Positions 7,610 through 17,219 of a stretch of DNA of 64,000 nucleotides are shown here, piece by piece (the stretch's first letter is position 1; each line of letters opens with the position of its first letter). This DNA comes from Marinobacter sp. LA51 (GTDB lineage: Bacteria; Pseudomonadota; Gammaproteobacteria; Pseudomonadales; Oleiphilaceae). The notes beneath the pieces were generated by a model, which worked only from the letters and a program-made list of their open reading frames with translations, was not told the origin of the DNA and made no database searches. The stretch lies in NCBI RefSeq assembly GCF_030297175.1, contig NZ_AP028070.1:2542001-2606000 (forward strand), read 5' to 3'. A program made the position numbers and the translations under genes.

Positions 7610-9586
7610 TCAGTTATCCCGATTATTCTGGGGAGCCAAAGCCGCTAGCTGTTGGCTGACAAAATCCTGAGTGCTGTTAAGCTGAGAAATCAATGAATCT
7701 GCCGCGGTAAACTGCTTTACGAGGCGTTCACGATAGGCCGCAATCCGCTCGTCCAACCGAGCACGATCTTCCTCAATTCGGGCCAGTTCATTATTGAGCC
7801 CCTCGGTGCGAGCACTAATCGAGCCGTCAGCGCCAACAACACTGGTGACCAGATTCACAGCTTTTTCCGCGACGCCTTCAATAAAGGTGATATTTCCGCG
7901 GCTGCCAGTCTGATCTCCGGAAACCTTTACCTGGAGACCATCGGCTCCGCCTGCACCACTGTCGAGAAACAATACCTGACCATCACCCTTGGCTGCCTGC
8001 CCTCCAATGGAACCAGCCACATCCAGCCCGGCCACGCCACTGGAGACGGAAAGACCAAGAGCTGCCCCATCCTCGACCGACGTAATGGCCACGTTGGATT
8101 CGCTGCCATACTTACTGGACGTGAAATTAAGCGCACCACTCCCATCCAGCGAAACCTGCACCGAGCGCCCCGCAGCACTGAGGCCGGTGTTGGCACTGAT
8201 TTGTGCTTGAATCTCATCCGCCAAATCTTGGGCGGTCGCATAGGTTCCTGCTGTCAGAGTCAGACTTACCGACGTTTCGCCATCCACCTGAAGCGTAAGC
8301 TGGTCATTCGAACCGTCGATGGTGACGTTATTACCAAGAGGCGCAGATCCAGCAACCGCACCACGGGTAGCCGCCTGGGTTACATCAATGGCGTACGTGC
8401 CAGGCTTAGTGTTCAGTCCGCTTCGAACAAATTCAACCTGAGAATCGGTAGCCCGCCCCTGCTCAGCAAACAAAGCAGTCACATCGTCTGGGTTGTTTTT
8501 TAGCTGCTCTTCAAGCTTGGCACGATCAAACTCAAGCCCGCCCGTTTCAAAATTGGTGGTAATCCCCACATCAGCGAGACTGCGGACCGATGCGTTTTCG
8601 AGTCCTGGAACAACCCCCGTCAACAAGCTCCGCATCTGGTTCTGAATGCCACGCACCGTGCTGTCGCCAGAAAGCAAACCGCCCTGCCCGGTTTCGGCAT
8701 TAAAGCCCGCAAGACCAGAGATGGTGGACTGAAGATTATTGAATTTGTCCACGAAGCCCTGAACCCGGTCTGCGACAGCGCCAAAATCCTGCTCCACCTT
8801 TATTGTGGAGGTAACACCTTCGGCAGCGATGTCGAAACTGAGGCCGTCAATGACATTTTCTATACTGTTCGTCGATCGAGTGATCTGGATGCCATTAATC
8901 TGGACAACCGCATCCTTGGCAGCAATGGTTTCAGTCAGATTCTGAGTACCGGTGTCGAACGCGAATTGCGACAAGCCGGCGCTATCGGAACTGTTGCCGT
9001 CGTCATCAGACACGGTCACGCTAATCGCGTTAGCCGTCCCTGTCTCCTCTGCAGACATAACCAGCCTAAAGCCGGAGCCGGTATCGATCACACCCGCTGT
9101 CACCCCTAGCCCAGCGTCGTTAATCTCATTAGCCAGCCCCTGAAGCGTATTGTTCGAACCATCAATGGTTAAAGACTTGGTCTCTGCTCCGGCTCGCAAT
9201 GTCAGCACACCGGTACCGATGGCCGTGCTGTCCTTGTCCGAGAATACCCCCGAGGCAAGTGACTGGGACTGAGCAAGGCTATCTACCTGGACAGTGTAGG
9301 TACCGCGGCTTGCCTTGGCGTCATCCACCGTAACGGCCACATCATCATTAGACGAGGAAGCAGAAAACGCCGTCAGGTTATCGGCTGCGCTGAGTTGCCT
9401 CATTGGGAGACGCAGTTCCGTGACGGCACTGCGCAACGTCCCGTATGCCGACAACAGAGCCTCGGTACGTTGGGTGTTAAAATCCAATCGAGATTCGGTG
9501 GGCGTCCGCTCCGCCGACACCAACTGATCAACGAGGTCAGAATTAAGAACCCCGGAACCAATACCCAGCGATGATATACCTGCCAT
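7610..9586 (-). CDS. fliD: Flagellar filament capping protein FliD
   Basis: A 658-residue secreted protein that caps the filament tip and folds incoming flagellin. The N-terminus (GIGSGVLNSDLVDQLVSAE) and C-terminal coiled-coil end (RLVKQFTAADSLISQLNSTQ) match the conserved FliD_N and FliD_C regions. A hook-IN-like repeat (VDSLAQSQSLAS near residue 100) occurs, and a second similar segment (AIDVTQAATRGAVAG, about residue 395) suggests internal duplication. It is longer than the E. coli protein (about 470 residues); the extra length is in the variable exposed domains. A sigma-28-type promoter lies 42 bases upstream. Confidence 0.95.
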   Translation of the reverse strand: MAGISSLGIGSGVLNSDLVDQLVSAERTPTESRLDFNTQRTEALLSAYGTLRSAVTELRLPMRQLSAADNLTAFSASSSNDDVAVTVDDAKASRGTYTVQVDSLAQSQSLASGVFSDKDSTAIGTGVLTLRAGAETKSLTIDGSNNTLQGLANEINDAGLGVTAGVIDTGSGFRLVMSAEETGTANAISVTVSDDDGNSSDSAGLSQFAFDTGTQNLTETIAAKDAVVQINGIQITRSTNSIENVIDGLSFDIAAEGVTSTIKVEQDFGAVADRVQGFVDKFNNLQSTISGLAGFNAETGQGGLLSGDSTVRGIQNQMRSLLTGVVPGLENASVRSLADVGITTNFETGGLEFDRAKLEEQLKNNPDDVTALFAEQGRATDSQVEFVRSGLNTKPGTYAIDVTQAATRGAVAGSAPLGNNVTIDGSNDQLTLQVDGETSVSLTLTAGTYATAQDLADEIQAQISANTGLSAAGRSVQVSLDGSGALNFTSSKYGSESNVAITSVEDGAALGLSVSSGVAGLDVAGSIGGQAAKGDGQVLFLDSGAGGADGLQVKVSGDQTGSRGNITFIEGVAEKAVNLVTSVVGADGSISARTEGLNNELARIEEDRARLDERIAAYRERLVKQFTAADSLISQLNSTQDFVSQQLAALAPQNNRDN

Positions 9587-9627
9587 AAAACTGCCTCCTC
9601 AAGAAGGCCATCTGTTCAATTACTCTC

Positions 9628-9654
9628 TTAACGGCCGAAGGCGGCAAAACTTTG
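9628..9654 (-). promoter_or_regulatory. Sigma-28 (FliA) promoter of fliD
   Basis: On the minus strand the site reads CAAA, 15 bases, GCCGTTAA, against the FliA consensus TAAA-N15-GCCGATAA. The -35 is at 9651-9654 and the -10 at 9628-9635. It has the same -10 and spacing as the flagellin site at 11852, which supports both. Confidence 0.75.
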
Positions 9655-9691
9655 CCTTAGACCGGCCAATTTTTTGTAACAAAGTGTGCCC

Positions 9692-9735
9692 GGTAAAACG
9701 CAAAACACCGCCGGACCCTCAGAGGCGCGGCGGTG
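9692..9735 (-). terminator. Intrinsic terminator between flaG and fliD
   Basis: The inverted repeat CACCGCCG (9706-9713) with CGGCGGTG (9728-9735) has a 14-base loop and is followed on the minus strand by TTTTGCGTTTT. It sits 43 bases beyond the flaG stop and upstream of the fliD promoter, so flaG and fliD are probably separate transcripts. Confidence 0.8.
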
Positions 9736-9777
9736 CTGAAATACCATCGACAATGCCGAAAGTTAAGGCTGAAAAAC

Positions 9778-10215
9778 CTAGACTTCGATATTGAACAATG
9801 TCAGCGGTTCTTCTTGCTGCAATTTTTCTGCCAACCTCAATGCAACGTCATCCGGGATCTGGCGAATGACTTCCTGGGTCTGCTGGTCAACAACGCGGAC
9901 CACCGTTTGCCCAAGGTCATTATTCACCTCAAACTGCAGATCCCGCTGAACATTCTGAACGTAGTCGTTCAGCTGTGAAACCGCATCATCAAGATTCTCT
10001 CTCTGGGCCTCATTCCGCTTCTCCAGCTGCTCTGCCTTGGAAACTTCCTGAGCCTGAGAAACTGACTTATTCGGTGCAACACGCCCTGCTGATGTAACCA
10101 CTGAGTCGGAGGCATTCCTGCCTTCGGCCTGAGATGACGAAATTGCCCGAGCCGGAGCTTGTTCACTGGTACGAACCAACTTCAGTTCCGGGCTGTTCAG
10201 GTTAACGCCATTCAT
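9778..10215 (-). CDS. flaG: FlaG family flagellar protein
   Basis: A 145-residue protein of FlaG type: a variable, polar N-terminal half followed by a conserved C-terminal half containing LQFEVNNDLGQTVVRVVDQQ and EVIRQIP, the family signature. FlaG proteins are linked to filament length control in polar flagellates, though their mechanism is not settled. It lies 72 bases downstream of the flagellin gene, with a hairpin in the gap, and is followed by a terminator. The fliC-flaG-fliD-fliS order is common in Pseudomonas, Vibrio and relatives. Confidence 0.93.
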   Translation of the reverse strand: MNGVNLNSPELKLVRTSEQAPARAISSSQAEGRNASDSVVTSAGRVAPNKSVSQAQEVSKAEQLEKRNEAQRENLDDAVSQLNDYVQNVQRDLQFEVNNDLGQTVVRVVDQQTQEVIRQIPDDVALRLAEKLQQEEPLTLFNIEV

Positions 10216-10244
10216 AGCTCACCTCGCTATCCTTGGACGGACTT

Positions 10245-10270
10245 AAGCCGGACCCCAAAGGATCCGGCTT
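10245..10270 (-). terminator. Hairpin between fliC and flaG (attenuator or mRNA-stabilising)
   Basis: A perfect 8-bp inverted repeat, AAGCCGGA (10245-10252) with TCCGGCTT (10263-10270), lies 18 bases beyond the flagellin stop. On the minus strand no T-run follows, so full termination is doubtful. It may protect the abundant flagellin message or reduce read-through into flaG. Confidence 0.55.
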
Positions 10271-10287
10271 GTACCGCTATGTCCCGA

Positions 10288-11766
10288 TTACTGGAGGAGG
10301 GACAGAACCTGCTGCGGACGGGCGTTAGCCTGTGCCAAAACAGAGATGCCAGCCTGCTGCAGTACCTGGGCCTTGGACAGCTTGGCAGTTTCAGAAGCGA
10401 AGTCAGCGTCCAGGATCCGGCTGTTGGCAGCGGATAGGTTTTCGGCAGTGGTGGACAGGTTCGAGATCGTGGACTCGAAGCGTGACTGAACAGCACCAAG
10501 CTCCGCTCTCAGACTGTTAATCGATTGCAGTGCTCCATCAACCACACTAATCGCGCTGTTTGAACCGTCTTGATCACCAATGTTGATTGAGGCGACCGAA
10601 GAAAGACTACTAGGCACACTGGCACCGGTAAGAACGGTATCAGTGCCATCGTCGCTAGAGGTCGTGAAAGCCTTATCGGAGGAAAATGAGACCTTACCAC
10701 CTACGACCAGACTGTCAGTGCCAACTCCAGCACCGCCGTTATCACCCTCACTGATATTTACCCCTTCAAACGTTGCAACGTTAGCGCTTGTGTTCGCCGC
10801 TCCAATGGAGAGGTTTTCAAGTGCAATGTCATCACCAGCAGAATTCAAAAACTTTACTGACGCTTTATCAGCCGACAGCTCTGCTGTGATGCCGGTTGTT
10901 GCAGTCTGGGCATTAACTGCGTCGGCGATAGTAGACAGGTTACCGGTGTCAGCAACGTTGGCTGTGATTGAAGCCGTTCCTGAACCAGTTAGATCGAAGC
11001 TTACTTGTCCGGTCTCTGTCAAACCCGCCAGAGTAGCCTCTGTGCTCGCCGCAGCGGTAACACCAGTATTTTTCGTTTGCGCATTTACCAGTGCAGCGAT
11101 TTCAGATGCAGAAGCATCCGCACCGACAGAGACTGATGCAGCACCAAGATCGCCAGAAATGGTCAGATTCTGCGCAACAACATTGTTGCCTCCCGTGGCA
11201 TCGGTCGCGGCAGTTAGCGCTCCACCGACCGTACCTTGTGAATCTTGAGTCTGGCTACCAATGGAGCTAGCGGCAGCGCTACCGATGGAAACATCGATAG
11301 TTTGGTTCGCGTTTGCTCCCACCTGAAACTTTCCGGAGCTGAAAGAGCCATCAAGGATGTTACTGCCGTTGAACTGGGTGGTTGAGGAAATACGGTTAAT
11401 TTCGCTAACCAGCTGATCCACTTCTTCCTGGAGGGAAACACGATCGCTTACGGAGTTAGTGTCATTCGCAGACTGAATAGCCAGTTCACGGATTCGTTGA
11501 AGCGAAGACGTAACCTCGCCAAGAGCACCTTCGGCTGTCTGAGCCAGAGAGATACCGTCGTTGGCGTTACGCTGAGCCTGATTCAAACCGCGAATCTGCG
11601 CTTCGAAACGAGTAGAAATTGACAGGCCAGCAGCATCATCCTTGGCGGAGTTGATACGCAGACCTGAAGACAGACGCTCCAGCGCTTGGTTGGACAGCTC
11701 CTGAGACTTGTTGAGCTGGTTCTGAGCAGACAGTGACGCGACGTTAGTGTTAATACCGAGAGCCAT
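10288..11766 (-). CDS. fliC: Flagellin (sigma-28 type)
   Basis: A 492-residue flagellin. The N-terminal D0/D1 region is textbook: [18 protein letters not shown], then [17 protein letters not shown] and [17 protein letters not shown]. The C-terminal D0 region ends in [17 protein letters not shown]. The central ~200 residues are low-complexity, rich in Ala, Ser, Thr and Gly. It is exported unfolded by the flagellar secretion system with FliS help and polymerises into the filament. It heads the fliC-flaG-fliD-fliS block and is transcribed divergently from a second flagellin gene. Confidence 0.96.
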   Translation of the reverse strand: MALGINTNVASLSAQNQLNKSQELSNQALERLSSGLRINSAKDDAAGLSISTRFEAQIRGLNQAQRNANDGISLAQTAEGALGEVTSSLQRIRELAIQSANDTNSVSDRVSLQEEVDQLVSEINRISSTTQFNGSNILDGSFSSGKFQVGANANQTIDVSIGSAAASSIGSQTQDSQGTVGGALTAATDATGGNNVVAQNLTISGDLGAASVSVGADASASEIAALVNAQTKNTGVTAAASTEATLAGLTETGQVSFDLTGSGTASITANVADTGNLSTIADAVNAQTATTGITAELSADKASVKFLNSAGDDIALENLSIGAANTSANVATFEGVNISEGDNGGAGVGTDSLVVGGKVSFSSDKAFTTSSDDGTDTVLTGASVPSSLSSVASINIGDQDGSNSAISVVDGALQSINSLRAELGAVQSRFESTISNLSTTAENLSAANSRILDADFASETAKLSKAQVLQQAGISVLAQANARPQQVLSLLQ

Positions 11767-11851
11767 GATGCTTCTCCTTCGACCTATTTAGTCATCTTGT
11801 GGAAAAGGTTTGGCGCCCAGTTTGTTTTAAAGCGCCTCCCTGTTGCTTTCC

Positions 11852-11878
11852 TTAACGGCGCCCCTTGCAAACCCTTTA
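11852..11878 (-). promoter_or_regulatory. Sigma-28 (FliA) promoter of fliC
   Basis: The minus strand reads TAAA, exactly 15 bases, then GCCGTTAA, one base off the TAAA-N15-GCCGATAA consensus. The -35 is at 11875-11878 and the -10 at 11852-11859, leaving an 80-90 base leader before the fliC start. Confidence 0.85.
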
Positions 11879-12032
11879 GAAAAAAATCCCCTGTTTTTGT
11901 AAAAGAATGTAATTAGCGGCAATTCCCTTCCTGTCTCCAGCGCCGGAATACCGGCAAAACCACACCCGCCGAGGATGCCACAATCCAATTAAATAGATAT
12001 TTTTCAAACACGTAAGAACGCTTTCAAAAAGA

Positions 12033-12048
12033 TGGCATACCCTTCGCA
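12033..12048 (+). promoter_or_regulatory. Sigma-54 (RpoN) promoter of the second flagellin
   Basis: TGGCATACCCTTCGCA fits the -24/-12 consensus TGGCAC-N5-TTGCW with correct spacing and intact GG and GC elements. It lies about 100 bases upstream of the flagellin ATG at 12150, a leader length similar to that of the divergent gene. Confidence 0.75.
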
Positions 12049-12149
12049 TTACCGTATGGAAACGGCAATTTAATGAATAGTTCGCCGGCGCGAGGCTCAG
12101 GATTGTTCGAGCGCTAAGGTACCGGCATCTGTGAGCAGGGAGAATAGAT

Positions 12150-13676
12150 ATGCCCCAGATCATCAACACCAACACCGCTTCGCTCAATGCACAGCGTAAC
12201 TTGAACGCATCCCAACGCGATGCCGATACGACGCTACAACGCCTGTCCTCTGGCCTTCGCATCAACTCCGCCAAGGATGACGCAGCTGGCCTCGCGATTT
12301 CTGAGCGCTTCACATCACAGATTAGAGGTCTAAACCAGGCGATTCGGAATGCCAACGATGGGATTTCTTTATCGCAGGTTGCTGAAGGCGCACTGGGCGA
12401 ATCCGGCAACATCCTGCAGCGCATCCGGGAACTAGCCGTTCAGTCTGCCAACGCCACCAACTCCGCTGGCGACCGAAAGGCCCTGCAATCTGAAGTGAAT
12501 CAGTTAAAGGAAGAGCTGGAGAGAATTGCCACCACCACTGAGTTCAACGGGCTGAAACTTCTTGATGGCACCTTCCAAGCTCAACAGTTCCAGGCCGGCG
12601 CCAATGAGAACCAGACCATTGCCGTATCGATCGAAGGTGCGCGCACCCAGGATCTGGCAAACAATACTTTCACCGCGGCTAACGCCACCCAGAATTCGGG
12701 AACCGGTTCCACCACTGACCCTGCGGATACAGTTGCAGCCGCGAACACGATTGGCGCCCAAACATTAACCGTCTCCAGTTCGCTAGATAGTCAGACGGTA
12801 AGTATCGGCGCCGGCGACACTGCCGAAGAAATTGCCGCCAACGTCAATAAATCCGCAGAAACCACAGGTGTCTCGGCAACGGCTCGAACCGAAGTCACCC
12901 TGAGCAACACAGCAACAACGGCCCTTACCGTGCCGCAGACGATAAGCATGGCGGTGGGTAACGGAAGCAGCTCAGCGACCATTTCGGCGCAAATTACCGA
13001 CGCATCCGATTTGTCTCCGCTCGCCAGAGAAATCAATTCTGCCTCTGGCCGCACCGGCATCTCCGCCGAAGTGAATAACGACGGCAGCATTAAGCTGGTC
13101 CATCCCACAGGCAAGGACGTTGTTATTGAGGACTTTACCGCTGTTGACGGGCAACAGCTTGACGTCCAGGGCAGCGCCGACCCGGCACCTGAGGAACTTC
13201 AAAGCGGCCCAACCGCCGCTCTCGATAGTGTCAGGGTTGCCGGCGAGCTGACGTTCGACTCATCCGTTAGTTTTGCTGTTGAGTCTGACGCGGCCCCAGC
13301 CGCAGCTGGAGGAAGCGTCCTAAGCGTCGCTGCTAATACTTCAGCAGGTTCATCGCCTGAGGACGTCGCCGGTATCGACATCAGCACAGTGGATGGCGCC
13401 ACTGACGCACTGGCGATTGTCGATGCAGCCCTTGAGACCATCAGCGGTATCCGCGCGGATCTCGGTGCCGCCCAAAACCGTCTGGAATCCACCATCGCCA
13501 ACCTGAGCACCACCTCTGAGAACCTGACTGCTGCCCGGTCTCGCATTCGAGACGCCGACTTCGCCGCCGAATCCGCAGAGCTGGCTCGTACTCAGGTACT
13601 GCAGCAGGCCGGCCTATCGGTTCTGGCTCAGGCCAACGCTCGTCCGCAGCAGGTGCTTCAGCTACTTCAGGGTTAA
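12150..13676 (+). CDS. Second flagellin (sigma-54 type)
   Basis: A 508-residue flagellin with conserved ends ([18 protein letters not shown] and the shared [18 protein letters not shown] at the N-terminus; [18 protein letters not shown] at the C-terminus) and a different low-complexity centre. It is clearly paralogous to the divergent flagellin at 10288 but only moderately similar even in parts of D1. A sigma-54 site precedes it. No terminator separates it from the TPR-methyltransferase-like gene 30 bases downstream, so the two are probably co-transcribed. In vibrios the flagellin under sigma-54 control can be the essential core flagellin; whether that holds here is unknown. Confidence 0.95.
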   Translation: MPQIINTNTASLNAQRNLNASQRDADTTLQRLSSGLRINSAKDDAAGLAISERFTSQIRGLNQAIRNANDGISLSQVAEGALGESGNILQRIRELAVQSANATNSAGDRKALQSEVNQLKEELERIATTTEFNGLKLLDGTFQAQQFQAGANENQTIAVSIEGARTQDLANNTFTAANATQNSGTGSTTDPADTVAAANTIGAQTLTVSSSLDSQTVSIGAGDTAEEIAANVNKSAETTGVSATARTEVTLSNTATTALTVPQTISMAVGNGSSSATISAQITDASDLSPLAREINSASGRTGISAEVNNDGSIKLVHPTGKDVVIEDFTAVDGQQLDVQGSADPAPEELQSGPTAALDSVRVAGELTFDSSVSFAVESDAAPAAAGGSVLSVAANTSAGSSPEDVAGIDISTVDGATDALAIVDAALETISGIRADLGAAQNRLESTIANLSTTSENLTAARSRIRDADFAAESAELARTQVLQQAGLSVLAQANARPQQVLQLLQG

Positions 13677-13706
13677 TGGTGTTCAATTAATAGGTTGAGG
13701 TGTCCC

Positions 13707-15707
13707 ATGCAATCACAGCATCACGTTCAGAATTCTGGCTCCAATCAGGCGCAGGCGGCCCGCCTCCTACTGCAAGCCAACCTGGCTTACGGAGAATCCA
13801 ACAGCAACGGGCTGAGCCATATTCAACGCCTGCGGGCCAGACAGGAATGCCGTGATTGCCTGGCAGATGCCTTCCAGCTGGAACCCGAAAACGCCGGTGC
13901 TCTTGGCCTTCTGGGACGCATTGAGTTTGATGAGGGGCGCCTCGCCGAAGCTCATCAACTGTTCAGCGCCAGCTTGCAGGCTCAGCCCGGGCAAGCCCAG
14001 CAGCACGCCAACCTGGGTTACTGGGCTCTGAAATCCGAACGCCCGGCTTTGGCCGAGCAGCATTTCCTGGAAGCCCTGGACTGCGACCGGCAATCCGCCG
14101 CCGCTTTCTGCGGGGTGGCGCATGCCAAGCGCTTGCAGGGCCAGTTTGATGTGGCTTACCTGCACTATCGCAAGCTATTGGAAACGGGCAAGGACTGGGA
14201 TTCTGTCTACAGCGGTATGTTGAGCTGTGCCCAGCATCTTCAGGTGGACCGAGCCGACGGCGAGCTGGCGCGGGACGCCATTGCCTTGCTAAGCCGCGAT
14301 GGACTTCCCCATCAGGAACTGGGTCGCTTTGTGGCTGCCATCGTGCACCAGCAGTACGATCTGGATAACCCCAATGCCGAAATCTTCCTCGATGCCGCCA
14401 GCGAAGATGAACTGTTGATTCTTGGCCTGCAGAAGACACTGATGCCGAACCCGGCTGTTGAGAATCTGGTGGTCATGCTGCGCCGCGCCATCATCGCGGA
14501 AGTGGCACAAACCGTGGAGCTGCGTGATGAATTGCAGCAGCTGGCCTTGGCCGTTGGCCAGTATGCCGACCGCACCGGTTACGCCCTGGCCGCCGACGAT
14601 GACGAAGAACGCCTGATTGCCACCATCAACGAGAGCATTCAGGCCCAGCTTACGATGGGCGAGCCGCAAGACGGAATGATCGGCTCCCTGATCATCAGCG
14701 CTATGTACGGTGCCCTGTTTCACCAGCGTTTTGCTGTTCAGCTCGGGCAGTGGAGCCTGACCGATTGGCCACTGGCGCTGCAGCCGGTCATGGCCGCCAG
14801 CTATTACGATCGTGCCAATGAAGAAGCGATCAAACAAAACTTTGATGAAAAGTCCGCCGAACTCTGCATGGAGAAGGTGGACGTTCCTCAAGCCTGGCCG
14901 GCCTGGTCTCAACTTGCCTTCCGTGCCGAGAGCAGCCTGAAGAATGTCATGGCATCGGAGCTGGGCATTGCTACTGACAACCTGCCGGATATGCTTCGCA
15001 TCCTGGTGTGTGGCGCCCAGTCCGGCCAGCGCGCCATGGAACTGGCACGCTACCTCAGTGATGTCGAGGTGATTGCGGTCGACGAGTCCCTGGCCAATGT
15101 CACCAAGGGCACTCGCATGGCCAGTGACATGGGCATTGAGAATATTGTGTTTTGGCCCTGGTCCATTGCCCAGCGCTTCATTGCCGATGGTCATCAGGTA
15201 CATTGGATCGAGGTTGGGCGCCTGCCCTCACCCGCGATGACTGATGTATCTCTGGCATCACTGGTGAACGACGCCAGCTCGGCCGGTGCGGTAGTGCATA
15301 TGCACACTGCCATTGGCGAGCAGACTTCCGGCGACCGGCACATCCGCAACCTGATTGCCGAGCACAAGCTGCCGGCTACCCGCACGGTGCTGCGTCAGTT
15401 GCGTCGCATGGTGCTCGCCAACCCTCTGGATGCAAACTGGAAGGAACTGACTCAGGAAGATGATTTCTTCAGCCTGGGCGGTTGTCGCGATCGCTGGTTC
15501 CGGCCCCAGGATGGCACTCAGCTGAAGCAGCTGATGGCCATGGTCAGCAATGAAGTGGACTGGAAACTGGTAAAAGCGCGGGATGCCGATGGTCACAGCC
15601 TGGCAACCCAACCGGTGCAGCGGCAGATTCAGGCCGAGGCTCTGGGTAGCGAAGTCCAGAGCCTGGTCGGCCAGGGGCTGAGCGTTTACTTCAGCAAGCG
15701 CCGCTAA
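13707..15707 (+). CDS. TPR protein with SAM-methyltransferase-like domain, linked to flagellin
   Basis: A 666-residue protein. I chose ATG 13707, preceded by GAGG, over an upstream in-frame TTG. Residues about 20-170 are helical TPR-like repeats (AGALGLLGRIEFDEGRLAEA, then HANLGYWALKSERPALAEQH). The middle is helical and unassigned. From about residue 429, ILVCGAQSGQRAMELARY followed by VEVIAVDES resembles motifs I and II of class I SAM methyltransferases. The tight position after a flagellin suggests modification (methylation or glycan-related) or chaperoning of that flagellin. The fold call is from motif resemblance; the function is inferred from context only. Confidence 0.6.
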   Translation: MQSQHHVQNSGSNQAQAARLLLQANLAYGESNSNGLSHIQRLRARQECRDCLADAFQLEPENAGALGLLGRIEFDEGRLAEAHQLFSASLQAQPGQAQQHANLGYWALKSERPALAEQHFLEALDCDRQSAAAFCGVAHAKRLQGQFDVAYLHYRKLLETGKDWDSVYSGMLSCAQHLQVDRADGELARDAIALLSRDGLPHQELGRFVAAIVHQQYDLDNPNAEIFLDAASEDELLILGLQKTLMPNPAVENLVVMLRRAIIAEVAQTVELRDELQQLALAVGQYADRTGYALAADDDEERLIATINESIQAQLTMGEPQDGMIGSLIISAMYGALFHQRFAVQLGQWSLTDWPLALQPVMAASYYDRANEEAIKQNFDEKSAELCMEKVDVPQAWPAWSQLAFRAESSLKNVMASELGIATDNLPDMLRILVCGAQSGQRAMELARYLSDVEVIAVDESLANVTKGTRMASDMGIENIVFWPWSIAQRFIADGHQVHWIEVGRLPSPAMTDVSLASLVNDASSAGAVVHMHTAIGEQTSGDRHIRNLIAEHKLPATRTVLRQLRRMVLANPLDANWKELTQEDDFFSLGGCRDRWFRPQDGTQLKQLMAMVSNEVDWKLVKARDADGHSLATQPVQRQIQAEALGSEVQSLVGQGLSVYFSKRR

Positions 15708-15726
15708 GGCCGCCTCAACCAGTCGC

Positions 15727-17172
15727 TCACACGTACGGCATCAACGATTCGCCGTATAAATGCAGGTCCTCAAGCACGTGCCGTCGCTCCGGGGTAAGAT
15801 CCGGATCGGCGGCCAGCCGTTGAAGCTCATGAGCAAAGGCTTCAAGCGACCGCCAGCCCTTCTTCGGATGCATCAGTCGCTGGGAACGGAACTCTTCCCA
15901 ACGCTCCATTTCTTCCCCCAGCAAGGAACCCGGGTAATTCCGGGCCCGATAGCGAAACAGCAATTCCGTCAGCCGCTCATCAGCAAACTGCACGTCCTGC
16001 TCGCCCAGAGTTTCCACCGGTTGCTCCAGCACCCAGTTCAACTTCTCCCGATCGGCCTTGCCGATAAAGCCACCGGCGTAGAGTTGTTCATCCGGGTCGG
16101 TCAGATCGCTTTCGTGGGCCTGGTCGAACGCCTGCGCAATTCGCGCCGGCAAATCGGATGCCTGCTTCAGCAATGCAAGGTTGGCCCGCAGCGTATCACC
16201 GTCGAGTTCTAGCTCGCCCAAGCGTTCCTTGGTCAGGCTCTTGAGCATGGTGCCGGGCGCCAGTACCGGGCACTTGTTCAGCTGCACACCCTTGAGCGGG
16301 AACCGGCTAACGCCCTCGCCCAGTTCCGCCTGGGAAGTAAATACCCGCTCACGAATCTGCTCAGGCGTGGCGTTGATCAGCTCCGAGGGATCCTCACGGA
16401 GGTCATACACAATAACCAGGTTTTTGTTGGTCGGGTGCTCTGCCACCGGCGCCACCATTGCGCAACAACCTCGAGAGGCCGGGTACTTGGCGGAGATGTG
16501 AAACACCGGTTTCATGGTGCCGGTATCCAGCATCGCCCGCGCAGAATGCTTGTCCTTGTTCTTCAGAACAAAATCGAACAGTTTGGGCTGTTTCTCTTTA
16601 ATCAGCTTGGCGACGGCGATGGTTGCCTCAACATCCGACATGGCGTCGTGCGCGCTTTCATGGGCAATGCCGTTGGCCACGGTCAGCTCTTCCAGCCGGA
16701 AGCTGGGGCTGCCATCTTCCTTTTTCGGCCAGTTGATGCCCTCGGGGCGCAGGGCGTAGGTCAGCCGAACCATGTCGATGATGTCCCACCGGGAATTGCC
16801 GTTCTGCCATTCGCGGGCGTAAGGGTCCCGGAGGTTCCGGTACAGGGTATGGCGGGTGACTTCATCATCAAAGCGCAGGCTGTTGTACCCCACCACGCAG
16901 GTGCCGGGCTGACTGAAAGCTTCATTGATCTGAGCGATGAATTCGGCCTCGGGGTAACCATCCTGCAGGGCTTTTTGTGGCGTGATTCCGGTAATCAGGC
17001 AGGCTTCCGGGGAAGGCAGGTAGTCGTCCGCTGGCTTGCAGTAAATGACCAACGGGTCCTCAATGATGTTGAGATTTTCATCCGTTCTGACGCCGGCAAA
17101 CTGCGAGGGGCGGTCATGGACCGGGTCTACGCCAAAGGTTTCGTAGTCGTGCCAGTAGAACGAGCGAATCAA
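15727..17172 (-). CDS. sbcB: Exodeoxyribonuclease I
   Basis: A 481-residue 3'-5' single-strand DNA exonuclease of the DnaQ/DEDDh type, of normal ExoI length. Exo motif I (FYWHDYETFG) is near the N-terminus with the Asp-x-Glu pair, followed by QFAGVRTDENL. The HESAHDAMSDVEATIAVAKL segment near residue 170 carries exo motif III. The SH3-like and helical C-terminal regions follow. ExoI acts in mismatch repair and recombination, trimming 3' overhangs. It is convergent with the TPR gene, 19 bases apart, and 47 bases upstream of the secreted-protein gene on the same strand. Confidence 0.95.
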   Translation of the reverse strand: MIRSFYWHDYETFGVDPVHDRPSQFAGVRTDENLNIIEDPLVIYCKPADDYLPSPEACLITGITPQKALQDGYPEAEFIAQINEAFSQPGTCVVGYNSLRFDDEVTRHTLYRNLRDPYAREWQNGNSRWDIIDMVRLTYALRPEGINWPKKEDGSPSFRLEELTVANGIAHESAHDAMSDVEATIAVAKLIKEKQPKLFDFVLKNKDKHSARAMLDTGTMKPVFHISAKYPASRGCCAMVAPVAEHPTNKNLVIVYDLREDPSELINATPEQIRERVFTSQAELGEGVSRFPLKGVQLNKCPVLAPGTMLKSLTKERLGELELDGDTLRANLALLKQASDLPARIAQAFDQAHESDLTDPDEQLYAGGFIGKADREKLNWVLEQPVETLGEQDVQFADERLTELLFRYRARNYPGSLLGEEMERWEEFRSQRLMHPKKGWRSLEAFAHELQRLAADPDLTPERRHVLEDLHLYGESLMPYV

Positions 17173-17219
17173 GGGAAAACTCCTGCCGGTGATGGGTCAA
17201 TTGGGCAGGAGTTTAGCAT

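Larger units (their letters stand above)
11767..12149. other. Divergent intergenic region between the two flagellin genes
   Basis: 383 bases without a supported gene. It holds a sigma-28 promoter facing left (11852-11878) and a sigma-54 promoter facing right (12033-12048). About 155 bases lie between them, enough for enhancer sites of a FleQ/FlrC-type activator, which I could not identify by eye. Confidence 0.6.

Noticed and set aside
9640..9660. AGGCAAAGTTTTGCC (minus strand) as a sigma-54 site for fliD
   Set aside because: The GG to GC spacing is one base short; the overlapping sigma-28 site fits better.
14289..15203. Minus-strand frame of 304 codons inside the TPR gene
   Set aside because: Shadow of the plus-strand gene; composition and lack of motifs fit antisense reading of GC-rich codons.
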